From contig NZ_CP049015.1 of NCBI RefSeq assembly GCF_011064845.1, forward strand, positions 4,836,001-4,900,000: a stretch of 64,000 nt of DNA. Reading direction: 5' to 3'. Of this stretch, positions 52,631-62,185 are shown one piece after another. A model generated the notes under the pieces. It did not search any database and had not been told where the DNA came from. It saw only the letters and a program-made list of their open reading frames with translations. Within the stretch, counting starts at the first letter, position 1; every line of letters begins with the position of its first letter. This DNA is from Citrobacter freundii ATCC 8090 = MTCC 1658 = NBRC 12681. GTDB taxonomy: Bacteria; Pseudomonadota; Gammaproteobacteria; Enterobacterales; Enterobacteriaceae. The translations under genes were made by a program, and so were the position numbers.

Positions 52631-54109
52631 AATTCTACTTCGCTGTATGCGGCAATCGATCTCGGATCAAATAGTTTTCATATGCTGGTTGTACGTGAGG
52701 TGGCAGGAAGCATCCAGACGCTCACTCGTATCAAACGCAAAGTGCGTCTGGCTGCTGGACTCAACGGTGACAACGAGCTCTCTGTTGAAGCGATGGAGCG
52801 CGGCTGGCAATGTTTGCGCCTGTTTGCAGAACGTCTGCAGGATATTCCGCATCCACAAATCCGCGTGGTCGCCACGGCAACATTACGCATCGCCGTAAAT
52901 GCCGATGTGTTTATTGCTAAAGCGCAAGAGATCCTCGGCTGCCCTGTCCAGGTGATTAGCGGTGAAGAAGAAGCGCGCCTGATTTATCAAGGTGTGGCCC
53001 ACACTACCGGCGGCGCAGATCAGCGTCTGGTCGTCGACATTGGCGGGGCCAGCACAGAGTTGGTTACCGGTTCTGGCGCGCAAACCACTTCCCTGTTCAG
53101 CCTGTCAATGGGCTGCGTCACCTGGCTCGAACGCTATTTTACCGATCGTAATCTGGCACAGGAAAACTTTGACGAGGCCGAGAAAGCGGCTCGCGAAGTT
53201 CTGCGCCCGGTCGCCGACAAACTGCGTTTTCATGGCTGGAAAGTTTGCGTTGGTGCCTCTGGCACCGTCCAGGCGTTGCAGGAAATCATGATGGCGCAGG
53301 GCATGGATGAGCGCATTACGCTGGCCAAACTTCAGCAGCTTAAGCAGCGCGCCATTCACTGCGGTCGTCTGGAAGAGCTAGAGATCGAAGGGTTAACGCT
53401 GGAACGTGCGCTGGTTTTCCCCAGCGGGCTGGCCATTTTGATTGCTATTTTCACCGAACTGAACATTCAATGCATGACCCTGGCCGGCGGCGCATTACGT
53501 GAAGGTCTGGTCTACGGTATGCTGCATCTGGCGGTGGATCAGGATATTCGTAGCCGCACATTACGCAATATCCAGCGTCGCTTTATGGTCGATACAGAGC
53601 AAGCACATCGCGTTGCCAATTTGGCGACTAAATTTCTCGATCAGGTAGAAAAAAAGTGGCATCTTGAACCGATTAGCCGCGAATTACTGATTAGTGCCTG
53701 TCAGCTGCATGAAATTGGCCTAAGCGTTGATTTTAAACAGGCACCACAGCATGCCGCTTATCTGGTGCGCAATCTCGATCTCCCGGGTTTTACCCCTGCG
53801 CAAAAGAAACTGCTAGCGACGCTGTTACTCAACCAGACCAATCCCGTCGATCTCTCTTCGCTCCACCAGCAAAACGCAGTGCCGCCGCGCATCGCGGAGC
53901 ATCTTTGTCGTTTGCTACGCCTGGCGATCATCTTCGCCAGTCGTCGCCGTGACGATCTTGTGCCGGAAATTCAATTGGATGCAAGAAACGAGCACCTGAC
54001 GGTCACTCTACCAGAAGGCTGGCTGGAACATCATCCGCTGGGTAAAGAGTTAATCGATCAGGAAAGCCAGTGGCAAAGCTATGTCCACTGGCCGCTGGAC
54101 GTTCATTAG
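52628..54109 (+). CDS. gppA: Guanosine pentaphosphate phosphohydrolase GppA
   Basis: GppA hydrolyses pppGpp to ppGpp and also acts as an exopolyphosphatase. I chose the start [17 protein letters not shown], giving 493 residues (494 in E. coli); an ATG 9 bases upstream in frame is also possible. The ASKHA-fold phosphate-1 motif is [14 protein letters not shown] (about 8-21), with phosphate-2 [13 protein letters not shown] near 140. The ATG and its AAGGAT Shine-Dalgarno sequence lie inside the ERIC repeat. Confidence 0.96.
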   Translation: MNSTSLYAAIDLGSNSFHMLVVREVAGSIQTLTRIKRKVRLAAGLNGDNELSVEAMERGWQCLRLFAERLQDIPHPQIRVVATATLRIAVNADVFIAKAQEILGCPVQVISGEEEARLIYQGVAHTTGGADQRLVVDIGGASTELVTGSGAQTTSLFSLSMGCVTWLERYFTDRNLAQENFDEAEKAAREVLRPVADKLRFHGWKVCVGASGTVQALQEIMMAQGMDERITLAKLQQLKQRAIHCGRLEELEIEGLTLERALVFPSGLAILIAIFTELNIQCMTLAGGALREGLVYGMLHLAVDQDIRSRTLRNIQRRFMVDTEQAHRVANLATKFLDQVEKKWHLEPISRELLISACQLHEIGLSVDFKQAPQHAAYLVRNLDLPGFTPAQKKLLATLLLNQTNPVDLSSLHQQNAVPPRIAEHLCRLLRLAIIFASRRRDDLVPEIQLDARNEHLTVTLPEGWLEHHPLGKELIDQESQWQSYVHWPLDVH

Positions 54110-54115
54110 ATGCTG

Positions 54116-54147
54116 GTTGCCGGATAGTGCTTACACATATCCGGCCC
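54116..54147. repeat. REP unit between gppA and rep
   Basis: A single REP-like palindrome (GTTGCCGGATAGTGC, ATATCCGGCCC) between the convergent gppA and rep stops. Confidence 0.75.
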
Positions 54148-54156
54148 ATAAAATAC

Positions 54157-56178
54157 CTACTTCGCTTTAGCTTTCGCCATCATTGCCCGAATATTAGCGA
54201 TGCTGGCCTGCCCTTTTTGCATCCGCTCCTCTGCGCTCACCACTTTTCGCTCTTGCTCCCAGATAACGTCATCCTGTGGCAGCTCCAGAAGGAAACGACT
54301 CGGTTCCGGACGCACCAGCTCACCGTACTGACGACGCTCTTTACATAGCGTGAAGATGAGCTCTTTTTGTGCACGCGTAATCCCTACATAAGCCAGACGA
54401 CGTTCTTCGTCGATATTGTCTTCATCGATACTGCTCTGGTGCGGCAAAAATCCTTCTTCCATTCCCACCATAAACACGTATGGGAACTCCAGCCCTTTTG
54501 AGGCATGCAGTGTCATCAATTGCACCTGATCCAGCTCTTCTTCACTCTCTCCACGCTCCATCATGTCGCGTAGGGTAAAGCGGGTAACGACCTGGGTAAG
54601 GGTCATTGGCTCTTCCAGCTCACTGCCTTCCAGCATCTCCGTCATCCAACTGAACAGCGTATTGACGTTTTTCATACGCATTTCAGCCGCTTTCGGGCTC
54701 GGCGAGGTTTCATACAGCCAGGATTCGTAATCAATACCGTGGATAAGATCGCGCACAGCGGCAACCGGCTCACGCTCCGCCAGACGCTGAATTTCCCCCA
54801 GCCAGTGCGTAAAGCGAGTCAGAGAATCATACCCGCGCCCGGTCAGTGTCTGGCTAAGCCCCATATCAAAGCTGGCGGTAAACAGGCTTTTATTACGTGT
54901 CATCGCCCATTCCCCCAACTTTTGCAGCGTGGCCGGGCCGATTTCACGTTTTGGCGTATTTACGATACGCAAAAATGCGCTATCGTCATCCGGGTTGCTC
55001 AGCACGCGCAGGTAGGCCAGCAGATCTTTAATCTCCGGACGCGAGAAGAACGACGTTCCGCCGGAAATTTTGTACGGGATACGGTTCTGCATTAGAAACT
55101 TTTCGAACACGCGCGACTGATGATTACCGCGATACAGGATGGCGTAGTCTTTATATTGCGTCTTGTTCACAAAATGATGGGCTATTAATTCCCCGGTCAC
55201 GCGTTCCGCTTCGTGCTCTTCATTATTGGCACTCAGCACCTTCAGTTCAGCACCGTAACCCAACTCGGAAAAGAGTCGCTTTTCAAAGACGTGTGGATTG
55301 TTCGCAATAAGGATGTTCGCCGCCTTCAGGATGCGACCTGATGAACGGTAGTTTTGCTCCAGCTTCACCACCTGCAAAGCCGGAAAATCTTTGCTTAACA
55401 GTACCAGGTTCTGCGGACGGGCGCCGCGCCAGGAGTAGATCGACTGATCGTCATCGCCCACGACGGTAAAGCGCGCGCGTTTACCTACCAGCAACTTCAC
55501 CAGCTCGTACTGGCTGGTGTTGGTATCCTGATATTCATCCACCAGCAGGTAGCGGATTCTGTTTTGCCAGCGCTCACGCACTTCTTCATTGCGCTGTAGC
55601 AGCAGCGTGGGAAGCAGGATCAGATCGTCAAAATCGAGGACGTTACACGCCTTCATATGCGCGTCATACAGACCATAGCAGTGGGCAAAAATACGATCGC
55701 GCTCACCCTTGGCGCTGGCTGCCGCCTGTGCCGGAGTCATCAGATCGTTTTTCCAGTTGGAGATCGTCGAGATCAACTGCTGGAGGATAAGCTTATCGTC
55801 TTCGATTAGCCCTTCGGTCAGTTCCTTGAGCAAGGCCACCTGGTCAGTATCGTCAAACAACGAGAAGTTAGACTTCATCCCCAGCGCCGCATATTCACGC
55901 TTAATGATATCCAGTCCCAGGGTGTGGAAGGTGGAGATCATCAACCCACGCGCCTCTTTACGACCCAGCGTTTGCGCCACGCGCTCTTTCATCTCGCGCG
56001 CAGCCTTATTGGTAAAGGTCACGGCCGCAATATGGCGTGCCTGATAACCACATTCACGGATCAGATGGGCGATTTTGTTGGTGATAACACGCGTCTTGCC
56101 GGAACCCGCTCCCGCCAGCACCAGGCAAGGTCCGGTGACGAATTCGACGGCTTGTTGTTGTCCGGGGTTCAAACGCAT
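54157..56178 (-). CDS. rep: ATP-dependent DNA helicase Rep
   Basis: Rep is a 3-prime to 5-prime SF1A helicase that associates with the replisome and clears protein roadblocks. The 673-residue length matches E. coli. Motifs: Walker [16 protein letters not shown] (about 19-33), [15 protein letters not shown] (about 212), [30 protein letters not shown] and [12 protein letters not shown] Lys/Ala-rich C terminus (MMAKAKAK) closes the protein. It differs from UvrD earlier in the window by its shorter length and C-terminal sequence. Confidence 0.98.
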   Translation of the reverse strand: MRLNPGQQQAVEFVTGPCLVLAGAGSGKTRVITNKIAHLIRECGYQARHIAAVTFTNKAAREMKERVAQTLGRKEARGLMISTFHTLGLDIIKREYAALGMKSNFSLFDDTDQVALLKELTEGLIEDDKLILQQLISTISNWKNDLMTPAQAAASAKGERDRIFAHCYGLYDAHMKACNVLDFDDLILLPTLLLQRNEEVRERWQNRIRYLLVDEYQDTNTSQYELVKLLVGKRARFTVVGDDDQSIYSWRGARPQNLVLLSKDFPALQVVKLEQNYRSSGRILKAANILIANNPHVFEKRLFSELGYGAELKVLSANNEEHEAERVTGELIAHHFVNKTQYKDYAILYRGNHQSRVFEKFLMQNRIPYKISGGTSFFSRPEIKDLLAYLRVLSNPDDDSAFLRIVNTPKREIGPATLQKLGEWAMTRNKSLFTASFDMGLSQTLTGRGYDSLTRFTHWLGEIQRLAEREPVAAVRDLIHGIDYESWLYETSPSPKAAEMRMKNVNTLFSWMTEMLEGSELEEPMTLTQVVTRFTLRDMMERGESEEELDQVQLMTLHASKGLEFPYVFMVGMEEGFLPHQSSIDEDNIDEERRLAYVGITRAQKELIFTLCKERRQYGELVRPEPSRFLLELPQDDVIWEQERKVVSAEERMQKGQASIANIRAMMAKAKAK

Positions 56179-56214
56179 AAAGGGTCACTCATGAAAGTCG
56201 GGAGGGGAGAATAA

Positions 56215-56544
<330 letters not shown>

Positions 56545-56545
56545 T

Positions 56546-56582
56546 AAAAAATCCCGGAGCGTTCAGGCACCGGGATTTTTTT
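56546..56582 (+). terminator. Rho-independent terminator of ppiC
   Basis: A 12-bp stem (AAAAAATCCCGG/CCGGGATTTTTT) with a 12-base loop and a T run follows the ppiC stop. The A run on the other side means it could also act on the opposite strand. Confidence 0.9.
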
Positions 56583-56658
56583 GCCGGATGGCGGCTACGC
56601 CTTATCCGGCCTACATCTGCTGTGCGTAGGTCGGGTAAGCGCAAGCGCCACCCGACAT
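56583..56658. repeat. REP/BIME pair between ppiC and ilvC
   Basis: Two inverted REP units (GCCGGATGGCGGCTACGCCT with TATCCGGCCTAC, then GTAGGTCGGGTAAGC with GCGCCACCCGAC) lie between the convergent ppiC and ilvC stops. Confidence 0.9.
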
Positions 56659-56663
56659 CCTAT

Positions 56664-58139
56664 TTAGCCAGCAACGGCAATGCGTTTCATATCGGTCATG
56701 TAACCGCGCAGTTTCTTACCAACCTGCTCGATAGCGTGGCTGCGAATCGCTTCGTTCACGTCGCGCAGCTGCGCGTTGTCTACCGCACCTTCGGCAATCG
56801 CTTTGCCCAGGTCGCCGGTCTGCAGGGTGGTCATGAACTCTTTCAGCAGCGGTACGCAAGCGTAAGAGAACAGGTAGTTGCCGTATTCTGCGGTATCGGA
56901 GATAACCACGTTCATTTCGTACAGACGCTTACGGGCGATGGTATTCGCGATCAGCGGCAGTTCATGCAGTGATTCGTAGTAAGCAGATTCTTCGATGATG
57001 CCGGAATCCACCATGGTTTCGAACGCCAGTTCAACGCCCGCTTTCACCATCGCAATCATCAGAACGCCTTTATCGAAGTACTCCTGCTCACCGATTTTAC
57101 CTTCAAACTGCGGAGCGGTTTCGAACGCGGTTTTACCGGTCTCTTCACGCCAGGTCAGCAGTTTCTTATCGTCGTTAGCCCAGTCAGCCATCATGCCGGA
57201 AGAGAATTCGCCGGAAATGATGTCGTCCATGTGTTTCTGGAACAGCGGCGCCATAATCTCTTTCAGCTGTTCGGACAGCGCATAAGCACGCAGTTTCGCC
57301 GGGTTAGACAGACGGTCCATCATCAGGGTGATGCCGCCCTGCTTCAGCGCTTCGGTGATGGTTTCCCAGCCGAACTGAATCAGTTTTTCAGCATATGCCG
57401 GGTCAGTACCTTCTTCCACCAGCTTATCGAAGCACAGCAGAGAACCTGCCTGCAGCATACCGCACAGGATAGTCTGCTCACCCATCAGATCAGATTTCAC
57501 TTCCGCAACGAAGGAGGACTCCAGCACGCCCGCACGGTGACCACCGGTGGCCGCAGCCCAGGCTTTGGCGATAGCCATACCTTCGCCTTTCGGATCGTTT
57601 TCCGGGTGAACGGCGATCAGGGTCGGTACACCGAAGCCACGTTTGTACTCTTCACGAACTTCAGTACCCGGGCACTTCGGTGCCACCATCACAACGGTGA
57701 TGTCTTTACGGATCTGCTCGCCCACTTCGACGATGTTGAAGCCGTGTGAATAGCCCAGCGCCGCGCCATCTTTCATCAGCGGTTGTACCGAACGTACAAC
57801 GTCGGAGTGCTGCTTGTCTGGCGTCAGGTTAACCACCAGGTCAGCCTGCGGGATCAGCTCTTCGTAGGTACCCACTTTGAAGCCGTTTTCGGTCGCTTTA
57901 CGCCAGGAAGCACGCTTCTCAGCAATGGCTTCTTTACGCAGTGCGTAGGAGATATCCAGACCGGAGTCACGCATGTTCAGGCCCTGGTTCAGACCCTGAG
58001 CGCCACAGCCGACGATGACCACTTTTTTACCCTGAAGGTAGCTCGCACCATCGGCGAATTCGTCGCGGCCCATAAAGCGACATTTACCCAGCTGTGCCAG
58101 CTGCTGGCGCAGGTTCAGTGTATTAAAGTAGTTAGCCAT
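56664..58139 (-). CDS. ilvC: Ketol-acid reductoisomerase (class II)
   Basis: IlvC carries out the NADPH- and Mg2+-dependent isomeroreduction in isoleucine and valine synthesis. At 491 residues it is the long class II form with a duplicated knotted C-terminal domain. The Rossmann motif is [15 protein letters not shown] (about residues 36-50). NADPH specificity is suggested by [14 protein letters not shown]. Catalytic acidic residues lie in [12 protein letters not shown] and its C-terminal repeat. It is divergent from its activator ilvY. Confidence 0.98.
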   Translation of the reverse strand: MANYFNTLNLRQQLAQLGKCRFMGRDEFADGASYLQGKKVVIVGCGAQGLNQGLNMRDSGLDISYALRKEAIAEKRASWRKATENGFKVGTYEELIPQADLVVNLTPDKQHSDVVRSVQPLMKDGAALGYSHGFNIVEVGEQIRKDITVVMVAPKCPGTEVREEYKRGFGVPTLIAVHPENDPKGEGMAIAKAWAAATGGHRAGVLESSFVAEVKSDLMGEQTILCGMLQAGSLLCFDKLVEEGTDPAYAEKLIQFGWETITEALKQGGITLMMDRLSNPAKLRAYALSEQLKEIMAPLFQKHMDDIISGEFSSGMMADWANDDKKLLTWREETGKTAFETAPQFEGKIGEQEYFDKGVLMIAMVKAGVELAFETMVDSGIIEESAYYESLHELPLIANTIARKRLYEMNVVISDTAEYGNYLFSYACVPLLKEFMTTLQTGDLGKAIAEGAVDNAQLRDVNEAIRSHAIEQVGKKLRGYMTDMKRIAVAG

Positions 58140-58265
58140 GATGGTGTACTCCGTGATGTTGTGTTGTGGTGCTTATTATTCGGTTCGCAGATTTGTATTT
58201 GCGAGATTGAATCCACATTACAACAGGAAATTTATTGCGGAAATTGATATATTCACAACATCACA

Positions 58266-58280
58266 TTGCAATTTATGCAA
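58266..58280. promoter_or_regulatory. Candidate IlvY operator in the ilvC-ilvY interval
   Basis: The palindrome TTGCA-ATTTA-TGCAA has the T-N11-A form of LysR-type operators. It lies 24 bases upstream of the ilvY GTG, where it could serve autoregulation. A second, less regular site (ATTTATTGCGGAAAT region near 58230) lies closer to ilvC. E. coli has tandem IlvY operators in this interval. Confidence 0.6.
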
Positions 58281-58303
58281 CGTAGAAAATCGGAGGTTCG
58301 TCT

Positions 58304-59206
58304 GTGGATTTACGCGATCTGAAAATGTTCCTGCATTTGGCTGAAAGTCGCCACTTTGGCCGCAGCGCACGGGCAATGCACGTCAGCCCCTCCACGCTTT
58401 CGCGCCAGATTCAGCGCCTGGAAGAAGATCTCGGCCAGCCGCTGTTTGTGCGCGATAACCGCACGGTCACGCTGACCGAAGCGGGCGAAGAGCTGCGCGT
58501 ATTCGCCCAACAGACGCTGCTGCAATACCAGCAACTGCGCCACACCCTCGATCAACAAGGGCCGTCGCTGTCAGGCGAACTGCATATTTTCTGTTCGGTG
58601 ACCGCCGCGTACAGCCATCTGCCGCCAATCCTCGACCGCTTCCGCGCCGAACATCCGTCGGTGGAAATCAAGCTCACCACCGGCGACGCCGCCGATGCGA
58701 TGGACAAAGTGGTCACTGGTGAAGCCGATCTGGCGATTGCCGGTAAGCCCGAGACACTACCCGGCGCGGTAGCTTTCTCGATGCTGGAGAATCTGACGGT
58801 GGTGCTGATCGCCCCGGCGCTGCCCTGCCCGGTGCGTAATCAGGTTTCCGTCGAGAAACCCGACTGGTCGACGGTGCCGTTTATCATGGCCGACCAGGGG
58901 CCGGTCCGCCGCCGCATTGAGCTGTGGTTCCGCCGTCACAAAATCAGCAACCCATCGATTTACGCTACGGTAGGCGGTCATGAAGCGATGGTCTCAATGG
59001 TGGCGCTGGGCTGCGGCGTGGCGCTGCTGCCGGAAGTGGTGCTGGAAAACAGCCCGGAGCCGGTACGTAACCGCGTGATGATTTTAGAACGCAGCGACGA
59101 GAAAACGCCGTTCGAACTGGGCGTCTGCGCGCCGAAAAAGCGGCTGCATGAACCGCTGATCGACGCGTTCTGGAAGATTGTTCTGGAACGTAAATCTGCC
59201 GACTAG
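58304..59206 (+). CDS. ilvY: LysR-type regulator IlvY
   Basis: IlvY activates ilvC when bound to acetolactate or acetohydroxybutyrate and represses its own gene. The 300-residue protein starts at GTG with a good Shine-Dalgarno sequence (CGGAGGT, 7 bases away). The HTH is in LAESRHFGRSARAMHVSPST (about residues 12-31), followed by LSRQIQRLEEDLGQPLF. It is 3 residues longer than the E. coli protein, with a different C-terminal end. Confidence 0.97.
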   Translation: MDLRDLKMFLHLAESRHFGRSARAMHVSPSTLSRQIQRLEEDLGQPLFVRDNRTVTLTEAGEELRVFAQQTLLQYQQLRHTLDQQGPSLSGELHIFCSVTAAYSHLPPILDRFRAEHPSVEIKLTTGDAADAMDKVVTGEADLAIAGKPETLPGAVAFSMLENLTVVLIAPALPCPVRNQVSVEKPDWSTVPFIMADQGPVRRRIELWFRRHKISNPSIYATVGGHEAMVSMVALGCGVALLPEVVLENSPEPVRNRVMILERSDEKTPFELGVCAPKKRLHEPLIDAFWKIVLERKSAD

Positions 59207-59378
59207 CGCCAGCGTCAGGCCTAAAATCAGTGGTAGATTCAGTATTGGCGCTCCTTTTCTGTATAATGTCGTGATCCATTGTAGTGGGGGGCTTGTTAAC
59301 CATCGCGTTAAGCAGGCCAGAACAGACGGTGTCATTGCGCACTTGACAGCGAAAATACAAACTTAATTAGCCATCATT

Positions 59379-60572
59379 ATGATAATCAAACCAAAAATTC
59401 GTGGATTCATCTGTACAACGACCCATCCGACTGGCTGCAAAGTCAACGTGGAAAAGCAGATCGAGTATGTTAAGCAGAACGGGAAAATCGAGAACGGCCC
59501 GTCCCGCGTGCTGGTGATCGGTGCTTCCACCGGTTACGGTCTGGCTTCCAGAATTTCCGCCGCCTTTGGCAGCGGAGCCGCCACTATCGGCGTATTTTTC
59601 GAAAAACCGGGCACGGATACCAAACCGGGTTCCGCAGGCTGGTATAACTCTGCCGCCTTCGATGAAGCAGCTAAGCGTGAAGGTCTGTACTCCAAAAGCA
59701 TCAACGGCGATGCGTTCTCTGACGAATGCCGTGATGAAGTGATCAAACTGATAAAAGAAGACCTGGGTCAGATTGACCTGGTGGTTTACTCACTGGCTTC
59801 CCCAGTGCGTAAAATGCCGAAAACCGGTGAAATCGTCCGTTCTGCGCTGAAGCCAATCGGTGAGGTTTACACCTCTAAAGCGATCGATACCAACAAAGAT
59901 CAGATCATCACCGCCAGCATTGAGCCGGCAACCGAAGAAGAAGTTCAGAACACCGTTACCGTAATGGGCGGAGAAGACTGGGAACTGTGGATGGGCGCGC
60001 TGAGCGAAGCTGGCGTGCTGGCTGACGGCGTGAAAACCGTAGCCTACTCCTACATCGGTACCGACCTGACCTGGCCAATCTACTGGCACGGCGCGCTGGG
60101 CAAAGCGAAAGAAGATCTCGATCGCGCCGCGGGCGAACTGCGTAACCAGCTGGCTCCGCTGCACGGTTCCGCGAACGTTGCCGTACTGAAATCCGTAATC
60201 ACTCAGGCGTCTTCCGCCATTCCAGTGATGCCGCTGTACATCTCCATGGTCTTCAAGCTGATGAAAGCACAGGGGATTCATGAAGGTTGTATCGAGCAAA
60301 TCAACCGTCTGATGACCACCAGCCTGTACGGTGACAAAGTGGCGCTTGATGACAACCAGCGTATCCGTATGGATGACTGGGAACTGCGTGATGACATTCA
60401 GCAGGCATGTCGCGACCTGTGGCCGCTGATCACAACCGAAAACCTGGCGCAAGAAACCGATTATGCAGGCTACAAGCAAGAATTCCTGAACCTGTTCGGT
60501 TTTGGCCTCGACGGCGTGGACTACGACGCTGACGTGAACACCGAAGTCGAATTCGACGTTATCACGCTGTAA
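59379..60572 (+). CDS. fabV: Trans-2-enoyl-ACP/CoA reductase FabV (NADH)
   Basis: FabV reduces trans-2-enoyl thioesters, a triclosan-tolerant alternative to FabI in fatty acid synthesis. The 397-residue protein has the family start [20 protein letters not shown], the NADH-binding [15 protein letters not shown] (about residues 44-58), and the catalytic Tyr-X8-Lys pair Y235/K244 in [21 protein letters not shown] lies about 110 bases upstream; the Shine-Dalgarno sequence is weak. It sits between ilvY and ilvA, where E. coli K-12 has no gene, and is followed by its own terminator. Confidence 0.95.
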   Translation: MIIKPKIRGFICTTTHPTGCKVNVEKQIEYVKQNGKIENGPSRVLVIGASTGYGLASRISAAFGSGAATIGVFFEKPGTDTKPGSAGWYNSAAFDEAAKREGLYSKSINGDAFSDECRDEVIKLIKEDLGQIDLVVYSLASPVRKMPKTGEIVRSALKPIGEVYTSKAIDTNKDQIITASIEPATEEEVQNTVTVMGGEDWELWMGALSEAGVLADGVKTVAYSYIGTDLTWPIYWHGALGKAKEDLDRAAGELRNQLAPLHGSANVAVLKSVITQASSAIPVMPLYISMVFKLMKAQGIHEGCIEQINRLMTTSLYGDKVALDDNQRIRMDDWELRDDIQQACRDLWPLITTENLAQETDYAGYKQEFLNLFGFGLDGVDYDADVNTEVEFDVITL

Positions 60573-60590
60573 TCTGCTGATACAGTAGCA

Positions 60591-60626
60591 AAAAGGGTTC
60601 ATGTTTTTACATGAACCCTTTTTTAA
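60591..60626. terminator. Bidirectional terminator between fabV and ilvA
   Basis: A perfect 14-bp stem (AAAAGGGTTCATGT, loop TTTT, ACATGAACCCTTTT) followed by TT. It lies between the convergent fabV and ilvA stops and has A and T runs suited to both directions. Confidence 0.92.
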
Positions 60627-60635
60627 TGGCTGTTG

Positions 60636-62180
60636 TTAACCCGCCAGGAAGAACCTGAACGCCGGGTTATGCGTTTCATCGTGACAATCATAGCCCAGTT
60701 CGTTCAGCCGCGTTTCGAAATCAGGCTCGTGTTCCCCCAACTCAAACGCCGCCAGTACGCGACCATAGTCGGTACCGTGACTGCGATAGTGGAACAATGA
60801 AATATTCCAGTGCGTCCCCAGGGTATGCAGGAATTTGAGCAACGCCCCTGGTGATTCAGGAAATTCGAAGCTGTAGAGACGTTCCTGTAAGGGTTTCGAC
60901 GGACGTCCACCGACCATATAGCGCACGTGTAGCTTCGCCATCTCGTCATCAGACAGATCCACCACGCTGTAGCCGCCCTCGTTGAGCAGTTGCAGGATTT
61001 CCTTACGCTCTTCCAGCCCACGGCTCAGGCGTACACCGACAAAAATGCAGGCGTCTTTGGCATCGGCAAAGCGGTAGTTAAACTCCGTTACCGAACGGCC
61101 ACCCAACAGCTGGCAGAACTTCAGGAAACTTCCCTTCTCTTCCGGGATGGTCACCGCCAGTAAGGCTTCGCGCTGCTCCCCTAACTCGCAACGTTCGGAA
61201 ACGTAGCGCAAGCCGTGGAAGTTAACGTTCGCACCGGACAACACGTGCGCCAGACGTTCACCGCGAATATTGTGCTGGGCGATGTATTTTTTCATCCCCG
61301 CCAGCGCCAGCGCCCCGGAAGGCTCAGCCACCGCACGTACATCCTCGAAGAGGTCTTTCATTGCCGCACAAATAGCATCGCTATCGACAGTGATAATATC
61401 GTCGAGATACTCCTGGCACAGACGGAAGGTTTCATCGCCAATACGTTTCACCGCCACGCCTTCGGCAAAGAGACCCACTCGCGGCAGATCCACCGGATGA
61501 CCGGCATCCAGCGCTGCCTTCAGGCAGGCCGAATCTTCCGCTTCCACGGCAATCACTTTGATTTGCGGCATCAGCTGTTTAATCAGCACCGCAACACCTG
61601 CCGCTAATCCGCCACCACCAACAGGCACGAATACGCGATCGAGATGAGCGTCCTGCTGAAGCAGCTCCAGCGCCAGCGTGCCCTGCCCGGCAATCACCAT
61701 CGGATGATCAAACGGTGGAACCCAGGTAAAACCCTGCTGCTGCGACAGCTCAATCGCTTTGGCTTTGGCTTCATCAAAATTCGCGCCGTGCAGCAGCACT
61801 TCTCCGCCGAAGCCGCGAACGGCATCGACTTTGATATCGGCGGTAGCCGTTGGCATGACAATCAGCGCCTTCACGCCTAATCGCGCAGAAGAGAACGCGA
61901 CACCCTGAGCATGATTACCCGCCGATGCGGTGATGACCCCATGCGCTTTTTGCTCTTCGGTCAAGCCCGCCATCATGGCATAGGCACCGCGTAGCTTGAA
62001 GCTGTGAACGGGTTGACGGTCTTCGCGCTTCACCAGAATGACGTTATCGAGGCGCGAAGAGAGCTTTTCCATTTTCTGTAGCGGCGTTACCTGTGCCGCT
62101 TCGTATACCGGCGCACGCAGTACCGCTCTGAGATATTCAGCGCCCTCAGGAGCACCGGATAGAGGTTGTGAATCCGCCAT
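60636..62180 (-). CDS. ilvA: Biosynthetic L-threonine dehydratase IlvA
   Basis: IlvA deaminates threonine to 2-oxobutanoate, the committed and isoleucine-inhibited step of isoleucine synthesis. The 514-residue protein (start MADSQPLSGAPEG; a second ATG two codons upstream overlaps the ilvD stop) has the PLP lysine in VHSFKLRGAYAMM (about 62), the phosphate-binding VGGGGLAAGVA (about 188-198), and two C-terminal ACT-like regulatory domains (about 330-510). It follows ilvD by 5 bases in the ilvGMEDA order. Confidence 0.98.
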   Translation of the reverse strand: MADSQPLSGAPEGAEYLRAVLRAPVYEAAQVTPLQKMEKLSSRLDNVILVKREDRQPVHSFKLRGAYAMMAGLTEEQKAHGVITASAGNHAQGVAFSSARLGVKALIVMPTATADIKVDAVRGFGGEVLLHGANFDEAKAKAIELSQQQGFTWVPPFDHPMVIAGQGTLALELLQQDAHLDRVFVPVGGGGLAAGVAVLIKQLMPQIKVIAVEAEDSACLKAALDAGHPVDLPRVGLFAEGVAVKRIGDETFRLCQEYLDDIITVDSDAICAAMKDLFEDVRAVAEPSGALALAGMKKYIAQHNIRGERLAHVLSGANVNFHGLRYVSERCELGEQREALLAVTIPEEKGSFLKFCQLLGGRSVTEFNYRFADAKDACIFVGVRLSRGLEERKEILQLLNEGGYSVVDLSDDEMAKLHVRYMVGGRPSKPLQERLYSFEFPESPGALLKFLHTLGTHWNISLFHYRSHGTDYGRVLAAFELGEHEPDFETRLNELGYDCHDETHNPAFRFFLAG

Positions 62181-62185
62181 GGTCA

